64,000 nucleotides of DNA, from IMG/VR virus record IMGVR_UViG_3300033153_009093, positions 62,001-126,000 of that record; one strand, given 5' to 3'. Positions 23,001 through 37,700 of the stretch are shown here, one piece after another. A model generated the notes under the pieces. The model was not told the origin of the DNA, searched no databases, and worked only from the letters and a program-made list of their open reading frames with translations. This stretch comes from a virus. Within the stretch, counting starts at the first letter, position 1, and the number at the start of each line of letters is the position of its first letter. A program made the position numbers and the translations under genes.

Positions 23001-26000
23001 TACTTTTACCAGAAAAATAATCTGAACCTGCCTAAGTAGTACCCATTCCAGCAGCGGCAAGACCTAATAAAGGTAATAGTGTCCCGCCTGACATTATAGC
23101 CGCTGTAGCCCCGCCCCCAATTAATAATGTTTTTAATAATGCATTATCCATCATTGATTTCTTTCCGGCTTGCTTTCTTAATTTTTCATTACCCATTACA
23201 GATCCACCGGCTTTCATTAAAGCTGTTCTATCAACCCCTGCAAAATCAATAGACTCCATATCTAACATATAAGATCCTTGTTGTTCGCTTATTTCTCTAT
23301 CTGATTTTAATTTTGATCTGTATAATTCTAAACCTGTAGTTAAAACTGCAAGGCCTCCGCCTAATCCTCCTACTTTACCCAATGAAGCGGTAAATGCTCC
23401 TACTCCCATTAATGACCTTGCACCTAAAAGGCCCCCGCCTAAAAGGCCAGTGGCTCCTATACCTGCTCCCATTGCTTGGCCTTTCGACATACCGAGTTCT
23501 TTAGCAATGTCATGACTTTGCATACCTACAAGTAAAGGGTCTATGAATGATGCCAACCCGCCTGCAACTCTCCCTATATTTCGCATTGTACCAGAACGTC
23601 TTATTAATGAACTTAATCTATTAACATTTCTTAATGCGCCTAATCTTTTTCCGCCTGTTTCCATTGTCCCTGTAACTTGCCTAAGTAATGAGGGGTCACT
23701 TTCTAACGCCTGTAATGCAACATTTCCGGCTAATGCTCGTTGTTGCTGCGAAGGTGACATTTGCATTAATGAACTTACGCCCCCGGCTCTATATCTTGTA
23801 AATTGTTCACTGCCAACAGCTTCCATTAAATTTAATTGCCGCCTTCCTCCTAATGCGGCTCTTACATTACTAGGAACATCAACAGAAATATTTGCCAACG
23901 CTTCTTTATTTCTAGTTAATAACCTTGTCATTTTATCAGCAATTTTTGGGCTTGTTAATGTACTAAAATCATATGAACCTATACCTTTTAAAGTATCTCT
24001 TGTTTTTGCGGTTGATATCATTTTATCTATTCCGGGCATTACCCGCGAAACTCGTTGTTCCATTGTTGTAACGGCTTTGAATCTATTATTTCTAAATCCA
24101 TCTAATAAACCTCGTGTATGATCAGAAGATTCTCTTAACTATCTTCCATTCTGTTTCAATAACCTCAATTGATCTGTTGATATATTGCCTGTTGATATGT
24201 CAGCTATATTTACATTTAAATCTTTTGCAAACCTCGTTAAAGCTCCTGTATCAGTAACTCTTGATAAATCCCTCACAGATGAAATATTCGCTATTTTAGT
24301 ATAATCTTTTGCGGCTCCTTGAAGTTTTGAAACCATACCGGACGTTATTTCATCGCCTATTTTAAAAGTATCACCGTATGAACTTTTCCCACCTGTATAC
24401 CTAATGGCTCTTTCGGTAGAACGAGCCATGTCATAACCATAGGAAACTCCCGATAACTCTCTTCTTAATGAAGAAACGTCTGTTCGTTTGGCAGCCCTAA
24501 CGCCTTTATTCATATATGTTTGATTTTCTAATGATTCAACGCTTCCCATTTTTAATGTATCAGATAATTTATTTATATCCGATTCCTTAAACCCTACACT
24601 CTTTAATCTATCAAAATAGTTAGTAAATGCCTTTTGATTACTTCTTGACATTGTAGATAAATCCATTGATCTATCTAATGCGCCTCCAATGACATTCATT
24701 CTTGTACTGGCTCCTGCTCCTGCCCGTCTTGTTGAAATGTCACCGCTTACTGATTCAATTTGTTTAGTTGCTCTTGTAATATCACTTGTAAGAATATTGT
24801 CCAATTGAGTTCGTTGAGTTTCTAATAAACTGCCAATATTTCCCCTTGTTATTTTTCTAGGCAAAACTTGTCCCGCACCAACACTATCAGCGAGATTATC
24901 TATAGCTGTTATACTACCGCCAGTACGTGCTCTAAATGCCTCTGTAGTGGACGATGGAGTACCCTACATACCTCCGCCTGCCTTTCTACTCATTCGATTA
25001 AATAGGCCTTGTTCAAACCCTTTTTCAAGCAAGGCAGGTATCAATCTTAATCCACCTACAGCACCAAGAGCCGGTAGCGCTAAATTTGCCATGGAACCCA
25101 TTGTGCCCATGGGACTTTCCATAATAGCACTACCGATTCCAGATATGATACCAGATGCCATATTAGAAAAAGTTTTAGTCGCGACCGCAGCAATATCACC
25201 TCCTATTAATCCTAAAACGTCACCAAATTTACCAGATATGACTCCGTCTATTTTTAATGTGGTATCTTTCTATATTCCTCCCATATCATCAATGAGAGTT
25301 TCAAATCGTTGACCTATCTCATCCATTGACAAGCCTTCAAAGTTTTTTTCCATAGCATCCATAACTTGAGTCATTGGCATAGATTTATATGTACCAACTC
25401 CAACACCCATAAATTTAGAAACCGCCTGATCCATTCCGCCTTGAAATGGTTTAAACATACTGCTGGCGTAATTTAAAAATTCTTTATTGGAACTTAATGT
25501 AGAAAATCCCGTTTGAAATGCAGTAGCCGCACCGGTTACAGTTTTATATAACCCTGTTCTTTCCATAACTTCTTTTGTTACCATTTGTAATGAATCTCCG
25601 AAGTTATCTACTTGTTTACTAAATGTATATTTTTGTTTTTCTAATACATCTAGTCCAACAGCTTTACCAATAAATCTATGCAAACCTTCTACTAATTTTG
25701 TAGGATCTGAAGACATTTCTGCTTTTGTCATACCACTCAATGACTCAATGACTTCGGGCGAAACGTTAAATCTCATTTGCATTGATCGCCATGAACCCGA
25801 CATAGCTTCGACCATTGAAAACATTGCACCTTGCATGCCTTGTTCAGGTGCAATTAAAGATAACCCTGATACTGTTTCCATTAATTGATTTTGAAATTTT
25901 TCCGATGTTAAATGAGGTTTAACTTCGGGATATACTGCCATTTTAGTTAATGCACCTAACGCTTCTTCTGTTTTAATAGGGTAATCTCTTGCCATTTTTA

Positions 26001-26715
26001 AAGCACTTTTCAACGCTTTATCAGCTTGTTTTTCGCCTCCTAATGCAGAACCTAACATTGCCTGACTTTGATATAAACCTTCGTACATATCAAAAGGGGA
26101 AGTTAATTGTGATTTGAAACCTTCGACAGCAGAACCAATCCCAGTAAATCCCTTTGCGAAACTTTTTACAGGAGTAAGAGCTTCATTCATTCCAGTTATA
26201 GGCTCTATAACAGTTTCGGCCATTTTCATTTGAGCAGGAAAAACAGCACCAAACATCATCGCATCTTGTACAAATGCCGCAGGGTTTAATGTATCTTTTG
26301 CCCTGCTTATTGCCGATGGTGCTTGAAAATTACCCATTCCTTTATTTATTCCCGACCCTATAGCAGATGATACATTTCTTGAAATATTATTACTAAAAGA
26401 TGGGTGCTGAAATCCAGACTGAAATAAATCGCCTATATCGGGAACTCTTGGTCTTGATATATCATAACTTGGCGCACGGCCTCCTTGTTGTTGTCTAACA
26501 TTTCTAGTACCCTGAGATATCTCACTTAAGCCAGAAATCAACCCGGTTGTATTTTTACCTAAAGAGGTATCTATTTTTCTTACAGAATTTACTAGTCCTC
26601 CTAAATGTGATACAAAATCATTAAACCCATTATTTGCGTTACCTAAATGTCCACTAAAATCATCTAAGTTATTTAATAAAGTATCATTAGGTAATATATT
26701 TCTATTATCGGCCAT
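20074..26715 (-). CDS. Tape measure protein (2213 aa, five in-frame TAG codons)
   Basis: One frame runs from the ATG at 26715 to the TGA at 20074-20076. It is interrupted only by TAG at 25270, 24964, 24139, 23032 and 21016. The protein is long, mostly alpha-helical and Lys/Glu/Gln/Ser-rich. It has central glycine/alanine-rich hydrophobic segments (for example GIGATGLLGGGLLGARSLMG and LLIGGGATAAIMSGG) between coiled, charged regions. That is the hallmark of tape measure proteins, which set tail length and help DNA pass the host membrane. The composition gives it clearly higher GC than its neighbours. It carries fewer TAG codons per length than other virion genes. It is on the opposite strand from the chaperone gene, although the two families are normally adjacent and collinear. 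No lytic domain is recognised. Confidence 0.82.
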
Positions 26716-26740
26716 ATATTTTTACCAAATTTTTTTATAT

Positions 26741-28393
26741 TTAATTAATTATTTTTTCAAAATATCCTCTGATAGACTATTCTGGCATTATTTCCGTTAA
26801 AATATTTGGAATTTGTAAATAATCTTTAACGGAATTTATATTATAATTATTCAATTCTTCCTAATTCTATGAAGGTTCTTGTAATTTATTATCCTAAGAA
26901 TAATCTTCTTTTAATAAATTTATTAAATTATCAGTATTTTTACAAAAAATATTCTATACTGAAGTATATCTTAGCTATAACATAGCCATTGAATTTGAAT
27001 AATATCCTTTTATAAATCCGGCATTTAAATGTAATGGTTGTAAATAATTTCCAAAAAAAGGAGCAAATATATCATAACCCTTTCCGGATTTTAAATTACT
27101 ATTTATATGAGTTAACTTGCCTAAATTATGTTTACTATTCGATGAAGGATTTAAAATTGTATCAATATTATTTATTTTATCATCGTAGTATTGATATTTA
27201 TCATTCAATGCAAAACTACTTTTTATTGTACATTCTGATTTTTTTACATCTGACATATATTCATTATATAAATTAAATATATATTCAGCAGTGTTAATAA
27301 TATTATCATATAATGAAACAGTATTTTCGTTATATAAATCATTATTAATATTAATATCTAACAAATCTTGTTGGTCTCGTTTTTTAACTTCTACTAATAT
27401 TTCAATAATATTATCAAAACTTATTTTATTTACTTCAATTTCATTTAATTCATTTATTGTAGTAGTATCAAATATATAATCATTAAACACTTCACCACTA
27501 CTAGCTCTTATTTTTTTTGAAAATTGATATACTGTATCATAATTAGAAAATTGTGAATGAAATAAATATCTATATGTTAATGCTATATAATTATTAAACG
27601 TAGAATCTTTTCTAAATAACGGCATCGCATTCCTGAATAATATATTATGCACATTATAATCTATAGATTTTATAGGAAAAGTATAAAATTTGATATTAGT
27701 ATACTGGCCCCTTTCTAGTAAACATCTAGGCAAACCTAAAGATAATAAATAATTACACATATATAAACTCCTAGATATATTATAATCCATTGGGTAACAT
27801 AGATTTTCTGTAAAAGCAAAACTGGTTATATTATATGCCACTTTAAATAATTCAAAATATTCAATATCAGTTATTTCTTTTTTCATCTTATCAAATAAAT
27901 ATAACGATCCTAAAAAAATAGGTATAGAATTAAATAACTATTTTTTTATTACATATTTCCTACTATATTCTTCAGGATCAGCTAAATTGATTTTTCTAAA
28001 ATAATAATCATAAGGGTTATCATATGGAAAATCAATACTTGTATATAAATCCGAATCGGTTTTTATTATAGCACGATGAAACGAATTCAAATTAGACCTA
28101 TATGTCACGCTCCTACTTTCTATATTTAATATAGACATGCATGTCATTACGCTTAAAAAAGATGGAGCAGGATTAGATATATTGGACATTAGTCCATATA
28201 ATGTACCAGTGGAAGAAAGTACTGCATTTGTCAATGCTGTACCCAATTTAGAATTTAATGAAGTTGTCAAATATCCATAATCAACCGTACTCTATCTTTC
28301 GGAAAGATAGTTATAATACATATAAATATTATCTTCTGTAGTAGAAAAATATGACTCTTCGTAATGGTGTGCATACAAAAATGTATCATCCAT
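26741..28393 (-). CDS. Structural-operon protein of unknown function (550 aa, TAG-recoded)
   Basis: ATG at 28393 to TAA at 26741-26743, reading through about eight TAG codons (28292, 27938, 26975, 26954, 26894, 26867, 26861, 26777). Six of them cluster in the last 80 codons, so the C-terminal tail is Gln/Asn/Asp-rich and probably disordered. The middle 300 residues look like a folded alpha/beta domain without TAG. The start overlaps the end of the 2092-aa gene by eight bases, and the gene ends 26 bases before the tape measure start. The function is not recognised; a tail or neck component is likely from position. Confidence 0.7.
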
Positions 28394-31300
28394 TTTTAAA
28401 CCATTCTAAATCAGGAAAAGATAAATCGCAGCCCGCTGTTCCTTTATATACATCTGTTAATATATTAAGCGATTTGCCGTTTACAGAATCTCCCATATCT
28501 TCCTCTCTAATATTTCCAAAACTATCGGTTTTTTTATACGTAGGATTTTTAACATAATCTAACCGCTTTACTTCAGCTATTAAATATTCATTATCAAGAA
28601 CATCAATCAATTCTACTTTATATCTAATATCCTTTGTTATTGTATAATTTTCACCATTAAATGTATAGTAAATTATTAACGTTGTATAATATTCGCCTGT
28701 TTGATTCGGTACATTAAATCCTCTTATTAATATTTTTAAATTATTTTTATCATATTTATAATAAGTTTTATTTATTATTTTTTCATTATTAGATTTAATA
28801 TTATAAATTTCATTAGTATCTCCGAATATAATACAATAATCTGTATCATTAATAAAATTATCCGCTATTCTTATTTTATCTATAACTAAATACGATTGAG
28901 TCGCTTTAAATATTTGAACCGGCATTTCAAATATCATTTTATAATTTGAATCTGATACAATGGTTATAGGATTTTCATTATAATCTACCGTTTTAATTAT
29001 CAAAGGATTTTCTAATACTTTTCTTTGCATAGCACTATGCAATTTATATGGCGAATTTGGCAAATTATATTTAGTATTATCTATAACTAATTGTAATGTA
29101 TTCTATTTTAAATTTTCAAAAATTATAGATAAATAATTATCTTCAGTATTAAATTTTATAGTATTATCACCCTTAAAATAAAATTCATATCCATTATTAT
29201 CTACTAATGAACTGTTAATAGAAGCGGATATAATATTATCATAATGACCATCGCAAGATAATGAGATATAATGAGATATTTTTAAACCATTATTTAATTT
29301 CATTTTTATATTTGTCTTAAAGTACCCACTACTATTAAAAGTATTAGATAAAAAGTTTGTATTTGTCAAGATATCATTGACATCATCAAATAGCCAATTT
29401 TCCTAATTTATAGTATCTTCTATAGGAATATTACCTGTTTCATTAAATAACTTTAAATGAAATTTTAAAGCTTCATCCTACATACTATGATTAGATTCAT
29501 TTTCTTTAATAGACGGAAATATAAAACTATTAGTATATGTACCACTTAAATCATTATTATAAATTTCCAGTGTTCCAGTATCCATTAATTTTGAAACTTT
29601 TTCATAAGATATTTCTGGCAATATATATTTATGAGATTTCCCAACTAAACTTAAATTTTTTGTTAATGATTTTGATTTTGGTGAATTTTCAATAGCTAAT
29701 TCATCTACTAAATTTGATAATATTTCAATAGTATTGCTAGGTATATTTTTATCTTTTCCTACAAAACTATTAGCTATACTTATGGCTAAATTTTCGCCAT
29801 AATCTCTAAAAAATAAACTTAAAATAGTTACAGGGTCAACTATTTTAAAATTCAATAAAATTCCAAATGTTTTAAAATCTTCTAAATCAAAATCATTATT
29901 TAAAATATATGATAGCAGCGTTTCATTTTTTACAGAAATAATACCATTTAATGAAAAAGAGAATTGATCAATGTTAGTTTGTTTACCTATTAAATATAAA
30001 TAATTTTGGTCTGTATCGATCATATTATTAACTTCTGTAAGTGCTGTCTCATCAGATGGTGAATTTACAAAATTACTAATATCATCTATAATATATTTCG
30101 ATGATGATGGATGTATTAGAGGTATCTTTATATAAATAACATCACCAAATTGAGTAGTCTAATTTATTATATCTGTTAAATTTGATCTATCTATTACAAC
30201 TTTATATGTTTCATTTACGTAAAATAAATAATCAATATCAACTAATGCATTATTATTTTCAACTTGCAAAATTGAAGAATTTATAAAAGATATTTTACTT
30301 GATGAAAATGTCTTTTCTATTTTATATTTATCGTTTTGATTTGATTCGTCTATATAAAATTGATTTTGTTCAAAATCAATTTGTACAATTTTAGCTGTCT
30401 TATCTATAAAGTTCATTACAGCCCTCAAATAATCATCTAATGAAGGTATAGGCAATTCAACTGTATCAATTATCGATGTCACATCAGTTTCTAAATCATG
30501 TTCAATTAAATCATATATAGCTATTCCACTTTCATAACTATCACTATAATCGGTCGCATCTATATCTTCTGTTAAAGATAATATTTTAAATTCTAAAGGA
30601 GCAATATTATATTCTTTATAATCATTAATAATTGTCTTTGGTGTATTATTTTCTTTTAATGAAAATGCTATTTTTTTATTATTGAATGATGAATTAAATA
30701 ATAATAATGTTGATTTTGATTTTGTGGGTTTGTCAATATAATTAACTAAATCCTTCTTATTATTACTACCAGAAAATAAATCATAATAATTTGAAGTATG
30801 GCTATCTTGACTATCCTAAAAAGCATTCTTTGCTAATGATGACAGCTCTTCCTTAGTTTTTTCTACCGAAACTTTTTTATCTATAACAAAAACAGTATTT
30901 GCCGATTCTTTATAAAACATATATGGAACAAACTATTCCAATTTTATATTATGAGAATAACAACCTAATAGCAATGAAGCTATATTAAACCCAAAATATT
31001 TTGGTTTATTTTTTATATTTAAATTTAAAGTAGTTGTAATACAATTATTACATTTATATCTTATTAAATAATTAAAATAATCCAATACTTCATATTTTGA
31101 ATTAGACTAAATTACATTATTTAATTCATCTTCTGGATTTTCTAAATCTTCATAATCCAATGGAATAGCAACGTATAAATCATCTGTACAGTTAAATATA
31201 TCAAAATATAATTCTGATACTTTTACGGCTGTTGAATCTATTGTTGATAATTTTATTTCTAATTCTATATTATGTACTATTTCTTTTTGCTATGAATATT

Positions 31301-34300
31301 CTGGATAAATGTCATAATATTCAATATAATCTAATAATTTAGGTGAATAAGTTGTTGCTGATTCTATATACTCTCCTCTATTTTTTACGTTCATTAAAAT
31401 GGAGCTTTCTTTTGATGAACTAAAATCAGGGTTATAACCAATATAATTATTATAATTATTATATAATTCATAAGTTAAATCAACATCTATAGGTATAACA
31501 ATATTATTATTAACATTATTTGATATAATAAAATTCATATTTATTTTGTATTCTTTTAAAATATCATCAATAGTTGTATGATCCGCAATATCAGTTATTT
31601 TACCATCTAATAATAATGCACCTTTACTTTCATCATAATATTCAATGTTATATAAATTTGTATATTCAAAATCTTCTACTAAATCTGATAATTCATTTAA
31701 TGAAAAACTTGCATATATTCGTATATATTTATTTTGATTATCATTTACTATATAAGGTAATACATTATTTTGATTATCAAATTTATTATATATAGTGCTA
31801 TTTTTATCGATAACGCTTATATCATCAATATCATAAATTGTAGAATCTGTTAATTCATAAAACCCTGTATCAGTATTGCCTATATAATTATTAAAAAATA
31901 AGCATTTCTTATTATCTGGTACATAATTCTATATATCATCATCTATATCAAATAACGAAAGTGATATATTTTTAGAATATATAACTTGAGGTAATATATT
32001 ATCCAATTCTGTATTATAAACTCCTACATTTACATCTCTGATGACTTCATTTATAATATCACTATAAAATATTCCTATTAAAATTACAGCAGTCGTAGAT
32101 ATAAAATTATCAAAATTGGAATAAAATTTTATTGATAAATTATTAAAATATGTAAATGTATTATATTCCATATTTACATATAATTTCTATTCTAATTGAT
32201 CTACTATATGTTCATTGGATGTAATAAGATTTTCTATATTGTAAATTAAATCATTTCCGGAGGTAGTGAAGTCCTCCATTAATATTTCAAATTGTACATT
32301 ATAAATATTATATGTATCAATATTATATACTTTACAATATAAAACCATTTTTGAAATATCGCCATGAATATTGCCGCCATTTTTTATTTCTAATTCTTTA
32401 TAATATATAGGCTTATGTGTGATATCATAACCGGAGATTAAATTCATTGCTCCGTTGATATATGTTATTTTATCAACGGGGTTACTGTCATAAAATCTTA
32501 CATAATTTCTTATATATTTATTACTATTATGTAATTCTAATTTATTAACATGATAATCTATATTTTCTAAATCGTAAATATTTACAATATCATAACTTTC
32601 AGAATATGTATCATAAATCATATAAATATATTCCATACGATTCTTATTTATTAGCGTAAAATCATTAAAATTCCACTGGAAAGTATTAGAATTATATGCA
32701 TTATAAACAACTTTATCATATTCTGTAAGTTCATTATCGCCATTGACATAATTATTTATAATATCTTTATATTGAGTGATATTATAATCCGTAGAATCGC
32801 TAGTTATAGAATGATTTATTATTTCTAATCCTATATAATTATTAATATCATTAATAGAATTATATGAACATATGTTCATATTATTGGAATTTAATAACAT
32901 AGGAACCGGAAAAGGTAATAATTTTATTTTTCCAGAATTAACATTATTAATAAAAGTTGTATAGTTTGTACTATTTAAATAATTAGAATTGCTATTATCT
33001 ATATCTATTGCTAATCCGTAAATTTTAAATCTATCATTGTCTACAAAGTTATTCGTTATTAGAATATTATTTATATTATCCGTAGCGTGTAATTTATATT
33101 CAAAATCATTTAAATTATCATAGTCTGATACAAAATTTATTTCCTCCTTTGACATTATATCAGTATAAGGAGTTAAAGCTACTGAAGAATCTAATAACTC
33201 TTTTCCTAATATTTCACCATAATGATAATTGTCTGCATTAGTATAATCAGATTTACTATAAGTGTAAATTTCTTGATATCTTTTTTTATAATACGGATAG
33301 GATAATATTACATTATCATTCTCTATTAAATCATTATCTATTTCTGAAAGCCTTATAATAAAATTATTATTTATATCTGACCTAAAAAAAACATTATTGT
33401 CTAATAATCTAAACCCACTGACATTCAATAAATTAGCTGTTGTTACATCTATATATAATTCTTTAATTGAGCTTTCTGAATTTTCTATTTCATTTTTTAA
33501 ATTTAGGGCGTTTAATTTTGTAGTAATATCTATTAATTCTAAATATTCCCCTATATTTAGAATTATATCATCATTTATAATACCAGTTTCAGTTATTTCG
33601 ATATTAGAATCTATTAATTTAAATATAAACTCCAACCCATAATAGATATCATCACCTAAAACAATTTTGTAATTTTCTAAAGTATATTCATCAAATACAA
33701 TATCTTTGCCATACTGAGTTGAATGTATTTGATTTGTAGAATCATTATTTATTTCATCAGGTTCATAACTATAATTATAATTCATATAATAAATATCATT
33801 AAATGTGCCGCTATATTTTTTTAATTCACCGGCTATTATGGAGTATTCATTATTAATAGTAATGATATCATATTGAACTTCATCAATATCATTATTATTA
33901 TAGTAATTATAAATGTTTTCTATGCCTAAATATAAATGATGAGTAGATAAACTATTAGGAATACTATAATTATATATTAATTTATCGAAAGAATAATAAA
34001 TTTTATCTATTTCAGTAATATTATTTTCTAAAAAAGAAGGTGTGTCAATATTATATTTATCTATTTTCAATATATGAGTATCATTATTATATAAATTATA
34101 ATTATCAATGTCAGTATATTGTTCATCGAAGTGTCTTTCAATTGATAATAATGATAATGGTAAAATTTCATTACCAAATTTTTCATAATATATTGAATCA
34201 TTATAATCTGATGTATTATAATATTTGTATTCATTTAATGTATATACAGTATCGTAATATAAATCTAACTATATAGGATTGAACCCCGGTGGGTTTCCGT

Positions 34301-34664
34301 TTATATAATTAGAACCTTTCATTAATTGTTGTCCAAATATATAAATACCGCTGATAAAGGGTTTATCTATTCCGTAATTGTCCCCATATAATATATTATA
34401 TTCGAACTGTTTTAAAAATACCGTTAAATATTTTTCATATTTTGGCGACTAATAAAATATGGCAGTATATTTATTTTCTTTATCATTTGCAATATTATTA
34501 CAAATGAATTGAACTTTATCATTAATTAGTCCATAATAAAAATTATTATCCATTAATGTATTGCTAGTTAAAAATAACTGTTTAATATATTTATCTAAAT
34601 ATAAACTTTCATAGTTAGTCAAATAATTATAATAAATATCTTCCAATTTGTAAAAACTTTCCAT
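28386..34664 (-). CDS. Giant virion-type protein (2092 aa, TAG-recoded)
   Basis: ATG at 34664 to TGA at 28386-28388. I followed the frame through TAGs at 34449, 34269, 32187, 31929, 31290, about 31107, 30933, 30816, 30159, 29478, 29403 and 29103 and found no TAA or TGA. The protein is extremely rich in Asn, Ile, Asp, Tyr and Ser, with many short beta-strand patterns and no catalytic motif that I recognise. The size and position ahead of the tape measure suggest a large tail, baseplate or fibre protein. The region 32187-34070 alone is a 627-aa stretch without any TAG, so TAG use is uneven along it. Confidence 0.74.
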
Positions 34665-34744
34665 AATGAAACCAATTATATTATATTGTTTTTTGAAATT
34701 AATTATACAATTACAATATTAAATATTTTTTATGGTATCAAAAT
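34665..34744. promoter_or_regulatory. Divergent intergenic region
   Basis: Eighty AT-rich bases separate the starts of two very large divergent structural genes. It presumably contains both promoters. The plus-strand side ends in a T-rich tract just before the start codon, and no convincing consensus or strong ribosome-binding site is visible. Confidence 0.4.
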
Positions 34745-37700
34745 ATGCTTTTTAAAACTAATTTATATAATAGAAATTATTACCCTATAAAGATTTTTTC
34801 TATTAATGAAAATATTCTCAATGATGATAAATCTACTATTTCAAATGATTAGATTATAACCAGTTCTACTTTCAATAATGATGAAGGAAAATTAATTAAA
34901 CCTTTTCAAACCACATCATAGATAACATCTGTGTCATTAAATGAAAATGTAAATAATTTTAAAGGATATATATATTTAGATTCTACTATATACACAGATT
35001 CTATTGATTATGGTACATTTGGAATATTATCAGGTTAGGAAGCAAATATAAAACATCACTTTGTTACTTTAAAAACTGGTAAGATTTTCAATAATAAAAC
35101 AGGGGGTGTATTTACAAAAGATGACGCTGATAGTTTATCGGAAGAATCTAATATCTCTTTAAAATTTAGTATGAAAGATATATCAGATTAGAATGAGATA
35201 TTAAATCATTTAGAAATGTCAGGATTTAGTGGATATGATATAGAAGATTATGATTTTTTTGGAGATGGAATAAATTCATTAACTATCAACTCTCCGCCTG
35301 ATGACAACTGCACTAATCAATTTGTTAGAGGAAGTGTAATAAATGATTAGGACACATTAACTGAATTTATTGAAAATAATAATGGCACATTGAAATTATA
35401 TAAAGAAAATGACAATATATAGTTTGACATGGAGCTACCCGGAAGATTATTATCTGATATATTTACTTCACTAGATACAAGTTATAAAAACATGATAACT
35501 TCAGAAGATTATGAAAAAAGTTCTAACTCTTCTATTGATTTGCCTATGTTACAATGGTCTATAGGCATGACAGTTATTTTGCAGTTAAAAAATAAAAATA
35601 ATAATACTCCTTATAAAATAAATTTAAAAATTGTTACGCCTTTAATATTCCTTTTATTATTACCTGAAAATGATATAATTGAAGCAAATAAAAGTGATAT
35701 TAAACCATTGCTTAATTTAATTAATAATCCTTCTGATCTTGATAAAAATACATTATTAGTTATACCAACAAAAACAAAATTATTAACTAATCCTTCCAGT
35801 TATTATTCATCTAATATAAAAGTATCACCCTTATCATTAAATACTTTATCGTTTGATACTAATGTAAATAAAGATACTTTTTTTACTATTAATAATGTTC
35901 AATAGAAAGCATCAGATTATTATACTGATAATGACTTAATAACTTTTTCGTCCGAATCGTTTCCGATAAAAAGAATTATACCATCCAGTGCAAATAAATT
36001 GATAAATAATAATTTTGACATATTTATAGATACTACTGGAATAACAGAAAGTTATATCAATACTCTAATTATTAATTATTCTTATGATGGTACAACTTAT
36101 GATATTGAAACTGATATTGAAATAATTCCTACTCTAAATGAAAATGAACCAGAAATAATATATTTACCAAATTCTATACTTGTTGAAAATTCTCATAAAC
36201 ATAAAGTAATACAAAAAGATTTATATAGTAGCAAATTTATTGACTGTATTCATTTTTCAACATTAGGAGAGGATAAACTTAATTTTCAATTAAAAAATAT
36301 AGGCGAAGCGAATGCGATAATTGAAAATGTCGAAATAGAAAATGCCTATAAATAGTTAGACGATTTAGCTAATATAGAAAATAAAACATCTAAGGATTTA
36401 GAAAATATCGAATTACTTACAGAATGTACTAATCATCACATTAGTGCTATGAAATATGTGAATAATTCTTTAACTGATATAGAATTAGAAAATTTAATTG
36501 AAAGATCTTCTATTAAAAAATATATAAATTTTACATTATCAAACATTAATCAATCTTCATATAATGCATATGGGACATCTAATTTTAAAATATTTTTTAA
36601 TATAAATAGATTTAAAACGGATATAAATTATTTAAATGGTATACCTTTAATATTTAAAATAATTTATAGAAAAAAAGATTCACCAATTAAATATACTAAA
36701 TATATATTCAATAAATCTGCTTTTAATTTAAAATTTGTAGTCGGTAAAATGGAATTATTGTATAATAATGAAGTGGAAGATATAAAATATATTAGACCTT
36801 CATCAAGAAATACTTTATTTGTTGATTTATATAGAAATATTAAATTTGACAATATTTAGAATTCTATGAGTAAATTATTATCGACCGGAGTTTCTATAAA
36901 AGATTGTAAAATATTAAATATAAATAATATTAATAATATATCGACTAATGAATATTTTATAGATCGTTCACAATTTCCATTAAGTGTATCTTCATTAAAT
37001 AATATAAATATTAATACGTTATCATTTGATTTAAATTTACAGAATGAAAAATTTTATAAATTTAAATTAAGAATATATACATCTTATGAATATATTCCTT
37101 TCATTGATATCCCTTTAAATGTAATAGCAACAAATGTGGATGTTGAAAGTATAATAAAATTTGATTCTAATGATTTTTATGTAAAAAATAATAAATATTT
37201 TTTATCATTAATAAAATTACAAACAAAAAATAGAAAATTATCTATAGTTAATACTTCTAATATAGATATTATGATATTAGATATAGACATTTACACCATT
37301 TCTGATCATTTTGGAAATGATAATTTTGATATTACATTAAATAATAGTTTTAATTTTCCGTTCAAAATGACTAATAAGAATTCTTTAAAATTAGATATTG
37401 ATTTTATTGGTAAAGATTTTGGACACTATAACAACTTTATAATATTAAAAACAAATTTAGGAGATATATATTTAAGCATTTCTTCTTTCGTAAATACAAA
37501 GTATAAAGATGTATATGTATTAATGGAAAATAGAAAGGGTACAAAATTTACATCAACATTAACTGGCAGTGATGTAGATTATATTAAGTTAATAAACTTC
37601 GGAGATGATAAATGTTTTACTGAAATAACTAAATTAGGAGGATAGAATTTAAATAATTTTAAAATATCCGAAAATGCAAAACTATTACCGAATACTACCA

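Noticed and set aside
20465-25312. Plus-strand open frames opposite the tape measure gene (for example 23543-24121 and 24947-25312)
   Set aside because: They are antisense shadows of a Gly/Ala/Ser-rich gene, lack ribosome-binding sites and have odd Pro/Asn/Leu-rich composition.
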